Part shown: piece by piece, positions 1 to 8,757 of the stretch | How the letters are laid out: the number at the start of each line of letters is the position of its first letter | How positions within the stretch are numbered: position 1 is the stretch's first letter | From: Shewanella halifaxensis HAW-EB4 | Lineage (GTDB): Bacteria > Pseudomonadota > Gammaproteobacteria > Enterobacterales > Shewanellaceae | Assembly (NCBI RefSeq): GCF_000019185.1 | Contig: NC_010334.1 | Span: 1,116,001 to 1,180,000, forward strand | DNA: 64,000 bases | Direction: 5' to 3' | Position numbers and translations under genes: made by a program | Notes under the pieces: model-generated | Database searches by the model: none | Told to the model about the DNA's origin: nothing | Seen by the model: the letters and a program-made list of their open reading frames with translations, nothing else

Positions 1-144
1 GGTTTTTATTAGGCTTACTTTACCTTGAGTAAGTAAAAGGCTGTCGAGTATTTACTTGTATGAAATATCAACAGCGTTTAGATTAATCTTTGTGAAGCCG
101 GAATAAAAGTTTATGCTGAATTAAACGAAACGGGGGAGTGTCTT

Positions 145-894
145 ATGTGGATTGAAGGGCAGGTCATCGAGCGGCGAGATTGGAACGACAAGCTGTTCTC
201 TCTAAAAATTAAGGTCGACATTGGAGACTTTAAAGCGGGACAGTTTATTAAGTTAAGTCAGGTCGTGAATGATAAGAGGATCGGCCGGGCATACTCACTC
301 GTTAATCCGCCAGGGTGTGATTATATTGAGGTGTTGGCGGTGGCTGTTGAGGAGGGGCTACTATCACCTAACCTACAAGCGCTAAATATTGGCGATGTTA
401 TTGATGTTGCCACCAAAGCCTCGGGGTTTATGACACTCGATGAACTGCCTAAAGATGAGCACAGGGGAAGGCATCTGTGGTTTTTAGCCACAGGTACGGC
501 AGTGGGGCCTTTTATCTCGATGATGAATACCTGCGAGCCTTGGAAAACCTATGAAAGGTTAGTATTAGTCTATGGGGTGCGTAAAGTTGAAGACTTGGCG
601 TATCTTGAGCAGCTGAAGGCTTTTGAAGCGAGATACCCTGAGCAATTTAGACTGGTATTATCGGTAACTCGTGAACAGTATCACGGCGCTTTAATGAGTC
701 GTATCCCCGACGGCATCATCTCTGGAGATCTAGAAGCGAAAGCTGGATTAAGGCTTAGCCCAAAGGATTCGCAAGTGATGATCTGTGGTAATCCTGAGAT
801 GATCATCGCATCACAACAAGTACTTAGCGCAAGGGGATTAACAAAGAATCTGCGCCGAGCACCCGGGCAGGTGACCGTTGAGAGATATTGGTGA
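145..894 (+). CDS. fpr: Ferredoxin--NADP+ reductase
   Basis: FAD enzyme that moves electrons between NADPH and ferredoxin or flavodoxin in the cytosol. The 249-residue length matches gammaproteobacterial Fpr. The FAD-binding motif RAYSLVNPP lies at residues 48-56, the nucleotide-domain motif ATGTAVGPF at 115-123, and CGNPEM near 215; the protein ends in an aromatic ERYW, as Fpr proteins do. The ATG follows a strong GGGGGAG ribosome site at 132-138. It lies just upstream of the iron importer on the same strand, but a 208-bp gap with its own Fur box suggests separate transcription. Family assignment is secure; the physiological partner is not visible here. Confidence 0.95.
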   Translation: MWIEGQVIERRDWNDKLFSLKIKVDIGDFKAGQFIKLSQVVNDKRIGRAYSLVNPPGCDYIEVLAVAVEEGLLSPNLQALNIGDVIDVATKASGFMTLDELPKDEHRGRHLWFLATGTAVGPFISMMNTCEPWKTYERLVLVYGVRKVEDLAYLEQLKAFEARYPEQFRLVLSVTREQYHGALMSRIPDGIISGDLEAKAGLRLSPKDSQVMICGNPEMIIASQQVLSARGLTKNLRRAPGQVTVERYW

Positions 895-1041
895 TCTAAC
901 ATCTTCGGTTAATAAGACATTACGTCTAGCTAAGGTAGTGTAAGTTTAGTGTTTGCTCATGTAGATCAAGTTGTCATTTTTGAGTTAAAAATATGACGAA
1001 TACTTGCTGTTTGTGTGAGTTTTGATTACTCTCGTTGCAAT

Positions 1042-1056
1042 TGAGAATTATTATCA
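1042..1056. promoter_or_regulatory. Fur box upstream of fbpA
   Basis: TGAGAATTATTATCA matches the 7-1-7 inverted-repeat Fur consensus TGATAATNATTATCA at all positions but one. It lies 46 bp before the fbpA start, where a promoter would be expected. This implies repression of the iron importer by Fe-loaded Fur. Direct binding is inferred. Confidence 0.85.
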
Positions 1057-1102
1057 GTCGTTTTTCGCTGATAATTTCGATACTTGTCTAGGGAGAAGAG
1101 TA

Positions 1103-2110
1103 ATGAAAATGGTAAAGAGTCTAGCTGTGATAGGACTGACTTGTTTTGCATCTATCGCCAATGCTGCTGATAGTCTAACGGTATATTCTTATCGACAAGC
1201 CTTTTTGATAGAACCTATCTTAGAAAACTTTACTAAAGAGACTGGTATTAAAGTCGATGTTGTCTTCTCTAAAAAAGGCATTGCTGAACGTATGATGCGT
1301 GAAGGGCGCCTATCTAAGGCTGATATCGTTTTGACCTCAGATTTTTACCGTTTGATGGAGTTGGTTGAAAAGGATCTGGTTGTGCCTGCCAGTAGTGACA
1401 TTCTTAAACAAAATATCCCAGAGAAATATCGCTCGCCAGACGATGAGTGGTACGCACTTACTATGCGCGTACGTAATGTTTACTCTTCTAAAGACAGACT
1501 CGGTAAGCTTGATATTAACTATGAAGATTTAGCCGACCCTAAGTATAAGGGCAAGATCTGTACTCGTAGTGGCAAGCATCCATACAATGTTTCATTAGTG
1601 GCCTCAATGATTGCCCATCATGGTGAGCAAGAGACTAAAACTTGGCTAGAGGGATGGAAGGCGAACCTAGCCAGAAAGCCGCAGGGTAACGATAGAGCTC
1701 AAGTTAAAGCAGTGAGTGAAGGCCTATGTGACCTCGCTATCGGTAACAGTTATTACTTGGGAAAGATGTTGCAAGATCCTAAGCAAAAGGCGTGGGCAGA
1801 TGCGATTGAGATTAATTTTCCTAACCAAGATAACCGCGGATCACATATCAATGTATCGGGTATGGCGTTGGCTAAGCACTCTAAGAATCAAGCCGCAGCG
1901 ATAGAGTTGATGGAGTACCTATCCGGTGATAAAGCGCAGCAAGTATATGCTGAAGTTAATTTCGAATATCCTGTAAAAGCAGACGTATCCCCTTCAAAGT
2001 TAGTCGCTTCCTGGGGAACATTTAAAGCCGACGATCTACCGATTTACAAATTGGCTGAATATCATGGCGCTGCTATCAAGCTACTCGATGAAGTTAAGTT
2101 TGATCTGTAG
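1103..2110 (+). CDS. fbpA: Fe(3+) ABC transporter, periplasmic binding protein (FbpA/FutA type)
   Basis: Periplasmic ferric-iron receptor that delivers Fe3+ to the FbpBC permease. The start at 1103 is chosen because GGGAGAAGAG lies just before the ATG and a signal peptide follows, with cleavage after ANA at residue 21; an in-frame TTG at 1022 would add 27 unlikely residues. The mature protein has the extracellular solute-binding fold, with tyrosines typical of transferrin-like iron ligands, including the adjacent pair Y217-Y218 in NSYYLGK. Length is 335 aa. A Fur box lies upstream and an intrinsic hairpin downstream, before fbpB. Other ligands of this family (for example phosphonates) are possible, but the tyrosine pair and Fur box favour iron. 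Confidence 0.92.
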   Translation: MKMVKSLAVIGLTCFASIANAADSLTVYSYRQAFLIEPILENFTKETGIKVDVVFSKKGIAERMMREGRLSKADIVLTSDFYRLMELVEKDLVVPASSDILKQNIPEKYRSPDDEWYALTMRVRNVYSSKDRLGKLDINYEDLADPKYKGKICTRSGKHPYNVSLVASMIAHHGEQETKTWLEGWKANLARKPQGNDRAQVKAVSEGLCDLAIGNSYYLGKMLQDPKQKAWADAIEINFPNQDNRGSHINVSGMALAKHSKNQAAAIELMEYLSGDKAQQVYAEVNFEYPVKADVSPSKLVASWGTFKADDLPIYKLAEYHGAAIKLLDEVKFDL

Positions 2111-2205
2111 TTCGTGGCTCTTAAGGTTGAGCTAACCTGTTCAAGCTAGAATTAAGCAATAGCCTTGAAGTTAATCCGTTAGCTCGGTCAACCACTGTTT
2201 CAGTT

Positions 2206-2235
2206 AACCTATCTTAGATAGGTTTTCTTGTTTTT
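2206..2235 (+). terminator. Intercistronic hairpin between fbpA and fbpB
   Basis: AACCTATC (2206-2213), loop TTA, GATAGGTT (2217-2224) form a perfect 8-bp stem followed by a T-rich tail TTCTTGTTTTT. It resembles a weak rho-independent terminator. Its position suggests partial termination that gives more binding protein than permease, or 3'-end protection of an fbpA transcript. Confidence 0.7.
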
Positions 2236-2277
2236 ATCAAAGTACACGGATGTATTATTTTTTAGGTAGTTAATCTT

Positions 2278-3909
2278 ATGGTTTTAGGCTTAGCTAAAGG
2301 CTGGTCTGTAGCAGGGTACACCTTGGCACTACTGATTATTATGCCGCTTATCGCGCTTATAAGTCAGTCGCTGATGCCAGATGAAGCCGTATTTCCCCAC
2401 CTTTTTGATACCGTTTTACCCACCTATATCAGCAACAGCCTATGGCTGATATTTTGGGTGGTGATAGGCTCGCTTATTATTGCTATTCCTGCAGCTTGGC
2501 TGGTGGCTAAGTGTCAGTTTCCTGGCCGAAGCGTTTTCCAATGGGCGCTATTGTTACCTCTAGCAATGCCCGCCTACGTAGTGGCCTACGTGTATACCGA
2601 CCTATTTGATTATGCAGGTCCTGTGCAGCGTAGCTTACGCAGCTTTTTCGGTTGGCAGACACCTCAAGATTATTACTTCCCTGAAGTCCGTTCATTAGGT
2701 GGCGCTTCAATCATGTTGGCCTTGGTGCTGTTCCCCTATATCTACCTATTAGCCCGTACCGCTTTTATGGAGCAATCTACTAGCCTTAGCCAAGCCACAA
2801 GGGTGATGGGTTGTGGTCCCTGGAAGAGTTTCTGGCGATTAAGCTTACCTATGGCGCGTCCAGCATTAGCCGTTGGCGCGGCGTTAGTGGCCATGGAGAC
2901 GGCGGCGGACTTTGCCACAGTCAGTTATTTTGCGGTGCCAACATTGACTACGGCTGTTTACGATACCTGGTTTGAATATGGCAGTTTGACTGCAGCAGCT
3001 AAGCTTTCAACCATCATGTTATTAGTGATTTTTGCCATGGTGGGTTTTGAGCGTTTCGCGAGGCGAAAACAAAAACTGTTTCAGAAGCCGTCTGCGCCGG
3101 GTGAGCTCGATGTTTATTCCTTATCGGGTATTAAGGCATTGGCTGCGACAGGCTATTGCAGTGCACTGCTCACACTCGCTTTCTTACTGCCCTTCATCAT
3201 ACTCGTGAAATACGCTTATGGGTATTTTGCACAAAGCTGGAATCAAGAGTTCTTTGAATATAGCTTCAATAGTTTATGGATTTCTGTGTTAGTGAGCCTT
3301 ATCTGTGTTGCCATTGGTATTTTGCTGATGTTTATTCGTCGTATTAGTCCTAGACGAGCAGATGTTCTTCCTTCTCGATTAGCATCTACGGGCTATGCTC
3401 TACCCGGTACCGTATTAGCTATTGGTATCTTGGTCCCTTTTACTCACTTAGATTTTGCGATAAATGATCTGGTTGAATATTTTGGTTTTGAGGGCCCCGG
3501 GCTTATTTTAACCGGTAGCAGCTTCATTATCGTGTGTGCTTTTTGTATTCGCTTTGCTGCGATTGCTATCGGCAGCATAGAGAACAGTTATAAACGGATC
3601 TCACCGTCATTGGATATGGCGGGGATCACTATGGGCCTTAAGCCTGTTGGGCTGTTACGACGGGTGCATATACCTTTGCTGAGAAAAGGGGTTTTTGCAG
3701 GGCTATTGCTGGTATTTATTGAGTGTATGAAGGAGTTACCAGCAGCGCTGCTGTTAAGGCCAATAGGCTTTGAAAACTTAGCGACGTATGTATTTCAGTT
3801 TGTATCCGACGAGCAGTTAGAACACGGAGCGCTGGCCGCGATCGTGATTGTATTGGTCGGTCTAATTCCGCTTATTTACCTTAACCGTTCCTTGGAGCAC
3901 GATAATTAA
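2278..3909 (+). CDS. fbpB: Fe(3+) ABC transporter, fused permease (FbpB type)
   Basis: Inner-membrane channel of the iron importer. The 543 residues form two tandem copies of the binding-protein-dependent permease domain, about residues 50-260 and 330-535, giving roughly 12 hydrophobic segments, as in FbpB. Each half has an EAA-like loop that contacts the ATPase: AARVMGCGPWKSFWRLSLP-like sequence in the first and DMAGITMGLKPVGLLRRV in the second. It starts 167 bp after fbpA, past a hairpin, and its stop lies one base before the fbpC start, so B and C are translated as a pair. Function follows from family and neighbours. Confidence 0.92.
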   Translation: MVLGLAKGWSVAGYTLALLIIMPLIALISQSLMPDEAVFPHLFDTVLPTYISNSLWLIFWVVIGSLIIAIPAAWLVAKCQFPGRSVFQWALLLPLAMPAYVVAYVYTDLFDYAGPVQRSLRSFFGWQTPQDYYFPEVRSLGGASIMLALVLFPYIYLLARTAFMEQSTSLSQATRVMGCGPWKSFWRLSLPMARPALAVGAALVAMETAADFATVSYFAVPTLTTAVYDTWFEYGSLTAAAKLSTIMLLVIFAMVGFERFARRKQKLFQKPSAPGELDVYSLSGIKALAATGYCSALLTLAFLLPFIILVKYAYGYFAQSWNQEFFEYSFNSLWISVLVSLICVAIGILLMFIRRISPRRADVLPSRLASTGYALPGTVLAIGILVPFTHLDFAINDLVEYFGFEGPGLILTGSSFIIVCAFCIRFAAIAIGSIENSYKRISPSLDMAGITMGLKPVGLLRRVHIPLLRKGVFAGLLLVFIECMKELPAALLLRPIGFENLATYVFQFVSDEQLEHGALAAIVIVLVGLIPLIYLNRSLEHDN

Positions 3910-3910
3910 T

Positions 3911-4939
3911 ATGGCCACACTACAAGTACAGCGGGTCGTTAGCGACTACCAAGGGCAAGTCGTTTTAAAGGGCTTAGATTTAACCGTTGAGAAAGGAGAA
4001 ATCGTGGCATTACTCGGCCCTAGTGGTTGTGGTAAAACCACGTTGTTACGGGCGATTGCGGGACTGCAGGCGATAAGCAGCGGCAAGATCATCATTAATA
4101 ACAAGGTTGTTGCATCTGATGACAGCTTTACCCCTAGTGAGCAGCGCGGTGTTGGAATGATCTTTCAAGACTATGCTCTGTTTCCTCATCTAACCGTGGC
4201 CGAGAATATCCTTTTCGGTCTACAAACCCGTGATAAAGCAGCAAGGCAAGCACGCCTAGAAGAGATGCTAACTTTAGTTAAGCTTGAGGGGTTGGCACAG
4301 CGTTACCCCCATGAATTATCGGGTGGGCAGCAACAAAGGGTCTCAATTGCAAGAGCGCTCGCCTATGAGCCCGAAGTGCTATTACTCGATGAGCCATTTT
4401 CGAATATTGATGCCAAAGTGCGTCGTGAAATGATGCTCGAGATCCGTCAGATCCTGAAAAAACATCATGTCAGCGCGGTATTCGTAACACACAGTAAAGA
4501 TGAGGCATTTGTATTTGCTGATAAGCTGGCACTATTTAATCACGGTGAAATCGTACAATGTGGTGATGCTGAAGGCTTATATTTAGCACCATCAGATAAG
4601 TACGTCGCAGATTTTCTTGGGACAGGGAATTACCTTAAGGCTGAAGTCATTAGTGACCATAGTATTGCAACTGCAATTGGCAAAATTGAAAGCGAAAGTT
4701 TACTTTCGCAACCCATCAGCACCCAAGCGGAGGTGTTGCTAAGGCCTCAACACCTATTATTGCAAGCAGATGCTAACGGAGTTGGCGAAGTGATTGAACG
4801 ACGTTTTCTCGGCAATATCTGTCAATATCAAGTTAAAGTCGCTGAAAACATCTTAGATATTCATAGTCCTCAGCTGGATTTAATTGTAGGACAGCGTGTG
4901 GCGATCGCGTGTCAGAGTCATAGCTTAGTGTTGTTCTAG
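3911..4939 (+). CDS. fbpC: Fe(3+) ABC transporter, ATP-binding protein (FbpC type)
   Basis: ATPase that powers ferric-iron import with FbpA and FbpB. The 342 residues carry Walker A GPSGCGKTT (36-44), signature LSGGQQQR (about 136-143), Walker B LLLDEPFSN (about 157-165) and the H-loop VTHSKDEAF. The C-terminal 100 residues fit the TOBE-like regulatory region of this subfamily. The gene follows fbpB with one intervening base. After the stop there is a short inverted repeat (CTAACGC/GCGTTAG, 4976-4996) without a T-tract, so the operon end is not certain. Confidence 0.93.
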   Translation: MATLQVQRVVSDYQGQVVLKGLDLTVEKGEIVALLGPSGCGKTTLLRAIAGLQAISSGKIIINNKVVASDDSFTPSEQRGVGMIFQDYALFPHLTVAENILFGLQTRDKAARQARLEEMLTLVKLEGLAQRYPHELSGGQQQRVSIARALAYEPEVLLLDEPFSNIDAKVRREMMLEIRQILKKHHVSAVFVTHSKDEAFVFADKLALFNHGEIVQCGDAEGLYLAPSDKYVADFLGTGNYLKAEVISDHSIATAIGKIESESLLSQPISTQAEVLLRPQHLLLQADANGVGEVIERRFLGNICQYQVKVAENILDIHSPQLDLIVGQRVAIACQSHSLVLF

Positions 4940-5153
4940 TTGGATATAGGCTCCATGAGCCGTTTGGCACGTCAGCTAACGCTTAACAGGCGTTAGGGGG
5001 AAGTGTTAGACCACTTTTCATCCTGCTTAAATAGCAGCTAAGAGTAAGAATTTAAAATTGATTTTAGTTATTGTGCGTTAGTTAATTTTATTAATAACTA
5101 AAGTTGTACATAATGTTGCCGAAAATTAATTAAGATAAGGGTTACTTATAATA

Positions 5154-6086
5154 ATGGATAGTCAGGTTATGCCTCGTGAACAGCTTGGAGTATGTGCAGA
5201 AGGAAACTTGCACAGTGTCTATTTAATGTTTAATGCTAATGATAGTGTTGAGTCTGATATGCGCCCTTGTGTGGCTAATGTCGCTCAATATGTTTATGAA
5301 TTAGCTGATCAATATTCTGATAGTGCATTTAATGGTTTTGTTGCTATTGGTGCTAATTATTGGGACACACTATACCCGATTGCTAGACCGGAACAGCTAA
5401 AACCTTTCCCTGCAATGAATAGAGATACTCGAGATGCACCCGCTATCGAATATGATCTATTTGTGCATGTCCGTTGTGACCGTTTTGATATTTTACATTT
5501 AGTCGCCAATGAAGTTTGTCAGATGTTTGAAGGCTTAGTTGAACTTGTTGATGAAGAGCGTGGCTTTAGGTTCTTAGACTCACGAGATCTCACGGGTTTT
5601 GTTGATGGCACTGAAAACCCGAAAGGACGCAGCAGGCAGGACGTTGCACTTATTGGCGAGGAAGATAGCCGATTTAAAGGTGGTAGTTATATTCATGTGC
5701 AAAAGTATGCACATAACTTAAGCAAGTGGAACCGCCTACCCGTTAAGAAGCAAGAAGATATTGTTGGTCGTACTAAAGCTGACAATATTGAGTATGCATC
5801 GGCTGACAAACCGCTAACGAGTCACATCAAGCGTGTGAACTTGAAAGATAGCGAAGGTAACTCGATGGAGATCTTACGACAAAGCATGCCTTACGGCTCC
5901 GCTAAAGAGCAAGGTTTGATGTTTATCTCTACTTGCCGCAACTCGGTTAATTTCGAAAAGATGCTTGAGAGTATGGTGCATGGTGATGGCGAGGGTAACC
6001 ATGATCACTTGATGCATTTCACTCAGGCATTAACTGGCTCTTCATTCTTTGCGCCATCGTTAGATTTTATGATTTCGTCTAACTAA
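5154..6086 (+). CDS. DyP-type heme peroxidase
   Basis: Heme peroxidase of the dye-decolourising family, which oxidises bulky organic substrates with H2O2. The protein closely resembles Shewanella oneidensis TyrA, a structurally solved DyP, in length (310 aa) and across the whole sequence as I recall it. The GXXDG motif is G148-F-V-D151-G152 with the catalytic Asp151; the proximal heme ligand is His224 (SHIKR) and the distal Arg is Arg242 (ILRQS), the same numbering as in TyrA. No signal peptide is visible. The AAGG before the ATG is distant (about 13 bases), so translation may be modest. It follows the iron importer, but a 214-bp gap separates them; the shared link to iron or heme is inference. 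Confidence 0.94.
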   Translation: MDSQVMPREQLGVCAEGNLHSVYLMFNANDSVESDMRPCVANVAQYVYELADQYSDSAFNGFVAIGANYWDTLYPIARPEQLKPFPAMNRDTRDAPAIEYDLFVHVRCDRFDILHLVANEVCQMFEGLVELVDEERGFRFLDSRDLTGFVDGTENPKGRSRQDVALIGEEDSRFKGGSYIHVQKYAHNLSKWNRLPVKKQEDIVGRTKADNIEYASADKPLTSHIKRVNLKDSEGNSMEILRQSMPYGSAKEQGLMFISTCRNSVNFEKMLESMVHGDGEGNHDHLMHFTQALTGSSFFAPSLDFMISSN

Positions 6087-6100
6087 TTAAGACTTTTTAG

Positions 6101-6139
6101 CCAATAAAAAACGCACTGTATGGTGCGTTTTTTTATTGG
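6101..6139. terminator. Bidirectional terminator between the DyP peroxidase and cupin genes
   Basis: CCAATAAAAAACGCAC and GTGCGTTTTTTTATTGG flank a 6-base loop. A-tract and T-tract on either side let it serve both convergent genes. Confidence 0.92.
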
Positions 6140-6154
6140 GTGTATGAAAGCGAA

Positions 6155-6628
6155 TTATTCATTATCAACTTCATCTTTATCCCAGTAGTTAGTGGGACGT
6201 CTGGCATAAACTTCGTTGACTGATTTTACCAGTACCTTGTTATTTTCTGGGTACACAACGACATCATGTATGTCTCGGTTTCCGACGACAAGAAAAACAA
6301 ACTCTTGCTCACTATGATTGACAAGATTATGAGAAATCCCCGTGTCAGCGTTGAAACAGATATATTCTCCCTGACTAAAGGGATGAGGCTCACCATCGAT
6401 GTATAACGTCGCTTCGCCATGCATCGCGTAGATATGTTCTTCTTCTTTGGTATGGTAATGGGCAACAGCAGAGGACTTACCTGGTGCTAAGCGTTCCATG
6501 GTGACGCCGATTTTTTGTCCACCGGCAGTGTCACCAATATGCTTTTGCTCGCTGGCATATTGATCTTCATGCTGCCAAGATTCCCAGCATATATCATTGA
6601 TATTTATTATTTTACTTTTATTCATCAT
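6155..6628 (-). CDS. Cupin-domain protein
   Basis: Small single-cupin protein of 157 aa, function unknown. The cupin metal motif is visible as G50 ... H57-Y-H59 ... E63/E64 ... G71 with a second-motif His at 100, so a metal ion is likely bound. No signal peptide. There are two adjacent ATGs; GAGGG lies three bases before the first and six before the second, so the start may be 6625. It is convergent with the peroxidase and stands alone. Cupins of this type include sugar epimerase-like, dioxygenase-like and sensor proteins; nothing here decides between them. Confidence 0.85.
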   Translation of the reverse strand: MMNKSKIININDICWESWQHEDQYASEQKHIGDTAGGQKIGVTMERLAPGKSSAVAHYHTKEEEHIYAMHGEATLYIDGEPHPFSQGEYICFNADTGISHNLVNHSEQEFVFLVVGNRDIHDVVVYPENNKVLVKSVNEVYARRPTNYWDKDEVDNE

Positions 6629-6803
6629 TTACCCTCGACTAACAATACTGTCATTTGGGATTATAACGATTATTGGTCAAGAGAGAAGACGCTATTCAAT
6701 ATATTGTATAAAACAGAGTGTTTTATACAACGAGCGTTAAGGTAAGTGATTGAGATTAAGTGCATAGACGGAAAGGGCAAGTGATGTCGCCTATGCGGTT
6801 ATT

Positions 6804-6817
6804 ATACCAATTGGTAT
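6804..6817. repeat. 14-bp palindrome resembling the ends of the 39.8-kb MITE-like element
   Basis: ATACCAATTGGTAT is a perfect palindrome whose halves share TACCAAT with the terminal inverted repeat of the element at 39808-40120. It may be a remnant or a short relative; it lies between the cupin promoter region and the argR terminator. Confidence 0.4.
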
Positions 6818-6825
6818 TAATAGAG

Positions 6826-6860
6826 ATAAAAAATGCTGTAGCCCTGAGGGTACAGCATTT
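6826..6860 (-). terminator. argR terminator
   Basis: On the minus strand AAATGCTGTA, a 10-base loop and TACAGCATTTTTTATC form a 10-bp stem with a T-tract, 30 bases after the argR stop. Confidence 0.9.
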
Positions 6861-6889
6861 AATAAGCTAGTCACTTTAAGAGGCACTGC

Positions 6890-7360
6890 TTAGTCTGCGT
6901 AATTAAATAGTGACTTAACTGTCTCTAATGTGTCTTCAATATTATGAATACTAGACGGACAGATGAAAATCGTATCATCACCAGCAATCGTTCCTAAAAT
7001 ACCTTCAGGCTTACCGATTGAGTCGAGCAGGCGAGCGATTAATTGCGCCGCACCCGGGCTGGTTCTGACGACAATCATAGCTTGGTTATGGTCAACATCC
7101 AGCACTAGATTTTTAAGTGGACTTCCTGCTGTAGGAACACCGAGCTCCGCAGGAAGACAATAAACCATCTCTTGCTTGGCATTACGGGTTCTTACCGCGC
7201 CAAACTTACTTAGCATACGAGAAACTTTAGATTGGTTAATATTGCTAAAGCCTTCAGCTTGAAGGGCGGTAACTATTTCACTTTGAGAGCCAAATCGCTC
7301 CTCTTTTAAAATAGATTTGAACGTCTTAACTAAATCATCTGGGCTTTTAGTTGCTTGCAT
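6890..7360 (-). CDS. argR: Arginine repressor ArgR
   Basis: Arginine-responsive hexameric repressor of arginine biosynthesis and regulator of catabolism. The N-terminal winged helix has SQSEIV (25-30) and the recognition-helix motif NQSKVSRML (42-50); the C-terminal arginine-binding and oligomerisation domain has GTIAGDDTIF (about 121-130). Length of 156 aa is standard. It is divergent from mdh, as in many gammaproteobacteria. Two tandem ARG-box-like sites lie 58-95 bases upstream, so autoregulation is likely. Confidence 0.96.
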   Translation of the reverse strand: MQATKSPDDLVKTFKSILKEERFGSQSEIVTALQAEGFSNINQSKVSRMLSKFGAVRTRNAKQEMVYCLPAELGVPTAGSPLKNLVLDVDHNQAMIVVRTSPGAAQLIARLLDSIGKPEGILGTIAGDDTIFICPSSIHNIEDTLETVKSLFNYAD

Positions 7361-7417
7361 ATATTATTATTCTTTATTCAAAAAAATCTGCACTATCATG
7401 ATTATTTTCGCCATTTT

Positions 7418-7455
7418 TGTCAATTAGTATTCGTTTTTGTGAATAAAAATTCATT
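7418..7455. promoter_or_regulatory. Tandem ARG boxes in the argR-mdh intergenic region
   Basis: TGTGAATAAAAATTCATT (7438-7455) fits the 18-bp ARG consensus WNTNAATWWWWATTNANW at every defined position. TGTCAATTAGTATTCGTT (7418-7435) fits with two mismatches and lies two bases away, close to the usual 3-bp spacing of paired ArgR sites. The rest of this 352-bp gap up to the mdh start is AT-rich, and I see no further gene in it. Confidence 0.75.
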
Positions 7456-7712
7456 GATAATCTTAATTTAACTTGATGGATTAACTTAAGTTGGAATGAA
7501 TGCTCTAATTAACGTTATGCTGATTTACCTTGAAAACGACTCTGTAACCATGATGCTCTCTCGATTTGTTTATCTGCTTCTTTATATTAGCGTTCTAGAT
7601 TATATTGAGCACGACTAAGGGATAATTGAATTTTTTTTGTGAATCCAGTACTGTTGCCACATTGGAAAGATGGATCTGAATCACAAAAATCCAAGAATTG
7701 ATGGAGATGATT

Positions 7713-8648
7713 ATGAAAGTTGCTGTACTTGGTGCTGCTGGTGGTATTGGCCAGGCGCTCGCCCTACTGTTAAAAACTCAATTACCTGCGGGTTCAAAAT
7801 TGTCGCTTTATGATATCGCTCCAGTTATACCTGGTGTTGCGGTTGACTTAAGCCACATCCCAACGGCGGTTGAAGTTAAAGGTTTCGCTGGTGAAGACCC
7901 TACGGCAGCACTAGAAGGTGCTGATGTTGTGCTTATCTCTGCCGGTGTTGCACGTAAGCCTGGGATGGATCGTTCCGATCTGTTTAACATCAACGCAGGT
8001 ATCGTGCGTAACTTGGTTGAAAAGTGCGCTGCGACTTGCCCTAAGGCATTAATAGGTATTATTACCAACCCGGTAAACACAACGGTTGCGATTGCAGCTG
8101 AAGTGCTTAAAAAGGCGGGTGTTTATGATAAAAATCGCCTGTTTGGTGTGACGACACTCGATGTTATCCGTTCAGAAACCTTCGTTGCTGAAGCAAAAGA
8201 CCTAAATGTTGCTGACGTTAAAGTTCCTGTCATCGGCGGTCATAGTGGTGTGACGATTCTACCTCTACTTTCACAGGTTGAAGGCGTAAGCTTTACTGAT
8301 GCAGAAATTGCAGCACTGACGACTCGTATCCAGAATGCGGGGACTGAGGTGGTTGAGGCTAAAGCCGGTGGTGGTAGTGCAACATTATCTATGGGTCAAG
8401 CTGCATGTCGCTTTGGTCTATCACTTGTTCGTGGTCTTCAGGGTGAAGCAAATGTTGTTGAGTGTGCCTATGTTGATGGTGGCAGTGAGCATACTGAGTT
8501 CTTCGCACAACCTGTTGTACTCGGCAAGAACGGCATTGAACAGGTACTTGCTTATGGCGAGGTAAGTGCATTTGAAGCTAATGCTCGTGACGCTATGCTA
8601 GACACTCTAAAGGCTGATATTCAGCTAGGTATCGAATTCGTTAAGTAA
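7713..8648 (+). CDS. mdh: Malate dehydrogenase
   Basis: NAD-dependent malate dehydrogenase of the TCA cycle, cytosolic. The start at 7713 gives the canonical MKVAVLGAAGGIGQ; GGAG at 7703-7706 has correct spacing. Upstream in-frame ATGs at 7701 and 7707 would add only MEMI and overlap the ribosome site. The Rossmann motif GAAGGIGQ lies at residues 8-15, the substrate arginines are in ARKPGMDRSD, and the catalytic His is in IGGHSGVT. Length is 311 aa, as in Shewanella and E. coli. A strong terminator follows. Confidence 0.97.
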   Translation: MKVAVLGAAGGIGQALALLLKTQLPAGSKLSLYDIAPVIPGVAVDLSHIPTAVEVKGFAGEDPTAALEGADVVLISAGVARKPGMDRSDLFNINAGIVRNLVEKCAATCPKALIGIITNPVNTTVAIAAEVLKKAGVYDKNRLFGVTTLDVIRSETFVAEAKDLNVADVKVPVIGGHSGVTILPLLSQVEGVSFTDAEIAALTTRIQNAGTEVVEAKAGGGSATLSMGQAACRFGLSLVRGLQGEANVVECAYVDGGSEHTEFFAQPVVLGKNGIEQVLAYGEVSAFEANARDAMLDTLKADIQLGIEFVK

Positions 8649-8672
8649 TCGATGCAAGGGCCTTTGTGGGTC

Positions 8673-8709
8673 AAAATAAAAAAGGAGCCTTAGGCTCCTT
8701 TTTTATTTT
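8673..8709. terminator. Bidirectional terminator between mdh and ispB
   Basis: GGAGCC-TTA-GGCTCC core flanked by AAAATAAAAAA and TTTTTTATTTT, extending the stem and supplying T-tracts on both strands for the two convergent genes. Confidence 0.95.
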
Positions 8710-8757
8710 CAACATTTATCTCGTCACTGCTCTTAGCTTACAGGTGGCAATAGCTGA

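Noticed and set aside
681..902. 73-codon minus-strand reading frame over fpr
   Set aside because: Lies wholly antisense within a conserved gene, has no ribosome site or family features.
4976..4996. CTAACGC/GCGTTAG hairpin as the fbpABC terminator
   Set aside because: No T-tract follows, so I could not support a rho-independent terminator; noted under fbpC only.
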